Assembly (NCBI GenBank): GCA_947303785.1 | Contig: CAMYZH010000018.1 | Span: 1 to 32,673, forward strand | Length of the DNA: 32,673 nt | Source of the DNA: an uncultured Clostridium sp. | GTDB taxonomy: Bacteria > Bacillota > Clostridia > TANB77 > CAG-508 | Reading direction: 5' to 3' | Part shown: positions 30,165-32,673 of the stretch, one piece after another | Layout of the letters: each line of letters begins with the position of its first letter | Position numbering within the stretch: the first letter of the stretch is position 1 | The notes under the pieces: model-generated | Database searches by the model: none | Seen by the model: the letters and a program-made list of their open reading frames with translations, nothing else | What the model was told of the DNA's origin: nothing | Translations under genes and position numbers: made by a program

Positions 30165-31046
30165 TTGAAGGTAATAAATAGAGGAGATTTAGAGTTTCCA
30201 GACAAACTTTTAAAAATTAAACCATTAGTTGAAAAAATATATATTGAAGGTGATAGTTCTATTTTAAATGAATTTGGAATAGCAATAATTGGTTCAAGAA
30301 ATTCATCTAAAGAAGGAGAAAAAATTGCAAATGATTTTGCTTATGGATTATCAAAAATTGGTATTAATATAATAAGCGGTTTAGCAATAGGTATAGATTC
30401 AATTGCACATAGGGGTTGTATTTCAAGTGGGGAAAAAACAATTGCAGTAATTGGAAGTGGTTTTAATCATATATATCCAAAAGAAAATAAAAAATTATAT
30501 GAAAAAATATTAGAAACCGGGGGTGCAGTAGTTAGTGAATATCCACCTGAAACAAAAGTTAAATCAGAGTATTTTCCTAAAAGAAATAGAATAATAAGTG
30601 GTTTATCAAGTGGAATATTAGTCATAGAAGGGAAGACAAGAAGTGGAACTACAATTACCGCCAAATATGGTTTAAATCAGAAAAAACCAGTTTTTTGCAT
30701 ACCTCACAGTATCTATAACCCTTATGGAACAGGACCGAATAGAATAATTCAAAAAGGAGGAATCTTAGTCACAAGTGTTAATGATATTGTGGAATTCTTT
30801 GTCAAAAATGGAAATAAATTTGAAAATACTTATCAAAAAGAAAAGGAATATAAAAATATAATAGATAAAAACTTTGATGATGAGATATTAAATCTTTTAT
30901 CAAAAAAACAATTATCAAAAGAAGAATTGATAGAAAAGACCAATTTAAGTATATCAGAAATTAACCAAAGACTAACAATTTTAGAGCTAGAGGGATTTAT
31001 TAAAGAAGAGATTGGAAAAGGTTATAAAATTGTGGTATCAAATTAA
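30165..31046 (+). CDS. dprA: DNA processing protein DprA
   Basis: FGIAIIGSRNSS...GLSKIGINIISGLAIGIDSIAHRG...GSGFNHIYPKEN...YFPKRNRIISGLS; TTG start after aaggagg. Confidence 0.95.
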   Translation: MKVINRGDLEFPDKLLKIKPLVEKIYIEGDSSILNEFGIAIIGSRNSSKEGEKIANDFAYGLSKIGINIISGLAIGIDSIAHRGCISSGEKTIAVIGSGFNHIYPKENKKLYEKILETGGAVVSEYPPETKVKSEYFPKRNRIISGLSSGILVIEGKTRSGTTITAKYGLNQKKPVFCIPHSIYNPYGTGPNRIIQKGGILVTSVNDIVEFFVKNGNKFENTYQKEKEYKNIIDKNFDDEILNLLSKKQLSKEELIEKTNLSISEINQRLTILELEGFIKEEIGKGYKIVVSN

Positions 31047-31073
31047 AAAATACTAGAAAGGAAAAATTAATAA

Positions 31074-31430
31074 TTGAATAATAATAAGAAAATTGGAAAT
31101 ATTGGTGAGAGATTAGCGAAAGTATATCTACAAATATATGGATATGAAATATTAAAGTGTAATTATAGGACCAGGATGGGCGAAATAGATATAATAGCCA
31201 AAAAGAATGAAATAATACATTTTGTTGAAGTGAAAACAAGAACATCTAAAAGAATAGAAGCAAGAGATTCTATAGGGAAAACAAAGTGTATGCATATTTG
31301 GAAAGTTGCCCAGTATTATTTATATAAGAACAATTTATATAATATTGGTTGCCAAGTAGATGCAGTAGAAGTATATCTGCAGAAAGATTCTATTGAAATA
31401 AATTATATACCACAAATTATTAGTGACTAA
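31074..31430 (+). CDS. yraN: YraN/UPF0102 family endonuclease-like protein
   Basis: IGNIGERLAKVYLQIYGYEILKCNYRTRMGEIDIIAKKNEIIHFVEVKTRTS; TTG start. Confidence 0.9.
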   Translation: MNNNKKIGNIGERLAKVYLQIYGYEILKCNYRTRMGEIDIIAKKNEIIHFVEVKTRTSKRIEARDSIGKTKCMHIWKVAQYYLYKNNLYNIGCQVDAVEVYLQKDSIEINYIPQIISD

Positions 31431-31439
31431 ACCACAAAA

Positions 31440-31467
31440 AAAAATAAGCCTATAAGGCTTATTTTAA
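31440..31467. terminator. Bidirectional terminator between convergent genes
   Basis: aaaataagcctataaggcttatttt hairpin. Confidence 0.75.
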
Positions 31468-31964
31468 ACGATAGCCACAACTGCACCAGTTGCTGCTAAA
31501 ACTATAAAACCAGCTGTTGCCACACCTAAAGCAAGTGGTGGAAAAGCTTTTTTAACAGGTAAATCTAAAAAATTAGCTATTAGAGAACCAACCCATGCAC
31601 CTGTAGTTGGAAGCGGGATTGCAACAAAAACATATAAAGCAAAAAATACAGCAGTTTGTAATTTAGCATTTTCTTTGATTTTTTTATTGGCTTTATCAGT
31701 AGCCCAGTCTATTATGCGCCTAAAAAATTTCCATCTTCCAAAGAAGTCAAATAATGGTCTTATATATTTAACAATAAAGAAAATAGGAATAATGTTTCCA
31801 ATAAAACTACAAATATAAGAAGACCAATAATCTAAGCCCATTGCAACACCTAAAGGAATTGCACCTCTGATTTCTATAATTGGCGCCATTCCAACAAGAG
31901 CAGTTAATAAATATTTACAAATTAAAGGAATCCCTTTTAATCCAGCGAAAAAAGAAGCTAACAT
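31464..31964 (-). CDS. COG2426 small multi-drug export family membrane protein
   Basis: LVGMAPIIEIRGAIPLGVAMG...FVAIPLPTTGAWVGSLIANFL...AFPPLALGVATAGFIV. Confidence 0.85.
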   Translation of the reverse strand: MLASFFAGLKGIPLICKYLLTALVGMAPIIEIRGAIPLGVAMGLDYWSSYICSFIGNIIPIFFIVKYIRPLFDFFGRWKFFRRIIDWATDKANKKIKENAKLQTAVFFALYVFVAIPLPTTGAWVGSLIANFLDLPVKKAFPPLALGVATAGFIVLAATGAVVAIV

Positions 31965-31973
31965 TTTTTCCTC

Positions 31974-32546
31974 CTAAACGATTTTTAATTTATCTAAGAT
32001 TTCTTTTCTATGAGAGTAAAAATCATTATTATCAGTATTTATATTAAAATCAATAACATAGATTTTTTCATCTTTCAAAATCCAGTATACATCAACAAAC
32101 ATATTAGTTTTATAATTAAAACTATAATTATATGCTGTTAAGCCATTTATAGTAGTTTCATTTATATCAGATACATTACTTATATTTGGGAATTTAGAAA
32201 TATAGTCATTTTTATCACCATCGACAAAGCTTTTAATATCTCTAATATTTGTAGCAGAATTAACAGATACAAATATATTAGAAGAAATTTTACTAGACCT
32301 TAATCCTAATATATAAGAATCATCTTCTACTACAGAAAACTCATAGTTGTTTGGAACGGTAATAGTTACTGCAGAATCATTACTTGAATATGTAGATGAC
32401 CCTGTTGGGGCTTGGATGTCCGGATGTTTTAGTAAAAAAAACAAAGTAAGAACAATCATTATTAAAATAAAAATTATTGAAAATAGAATTAAGTTCTTCT
32501 TAGTAAATATTTTATTTTTAAAATTTATCATATATATATACTCCAT
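31974..32546 (-). CDS. Hypothetical single-TM extracytoplasmic protein
   Basis: N-terminal TM, about 150-aa exterior domain. Listed start may be slightly upstream of the true one. Confidence 0.55.
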   Translation of the reverse strand: MEYIYMINFKNKIFTKKNLILFSIIFILIMIVLTLFFLLKHPDIQAPTGSSTYSSNDSAVTITVPNNYEFSVVEDDSYILGLRSSKISSNIFVSVNSATNIRDIKSFVDGDKNDYISKFPNISNVSDINETTINGLTAYNYSFNYKTNMFVDVYWILKDEKIYVIDFNINTDNNDFYSHRKEILDKLKIV

Positions 32547-32673
32547 TTTTATAACAAAAAGATTATATAGTAATTAATAAAAAAAAACAAGAGAATAAGT
32601 AATAGACATTTTTAGTAGTATAATTCATTTATGATAATGTCTTAATAAATCATTTGGGAAAATGTCTTAATTT

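Overview
Low-GC, Firmicutes/Clostridia-like chromosomal window. Left half (about 1-15.3 kb, + strand): a type IV secretion/conjugation-like gene cluster. It has a VirB4-type ATPase C-terminus, three paralogous VirB6-like multi-TM proteins (one fused to an N-terminal NlpC/P60-like peptidase), several single-TM proteins, and a large modular peptidoglycan hydrolase ending in a GH73-like domain. It is followed by a small RHH-like protein and tRNA-Cys and tRNA-Gly on the minus strand. Right half: a D-Ala-D-Ala carboxypeptidase (minus), two giant tandem thioester-domain surface proteins with 7 and 6 DUF11/CnaB-like repeats, comM, dprA, yraN, a COG2426 membrane protein and a hypothetical membrane protein. 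The main finding is translational. By eye I find no in-frame CGG codon in roughly 10,000 codons, except at three places: one in the carboxypeptidase gene and two in comM. At all three, the conserved protein reads through only if one base (the C of CGGA) is skipped, so that GGA is decoded as an expected conserved or plausible Gly. This suggests +1 frameshifting, or quadruplet CGGA decoding, at an unassigned or starved CGG codon. The main alternative is a systematic assembly artefact.
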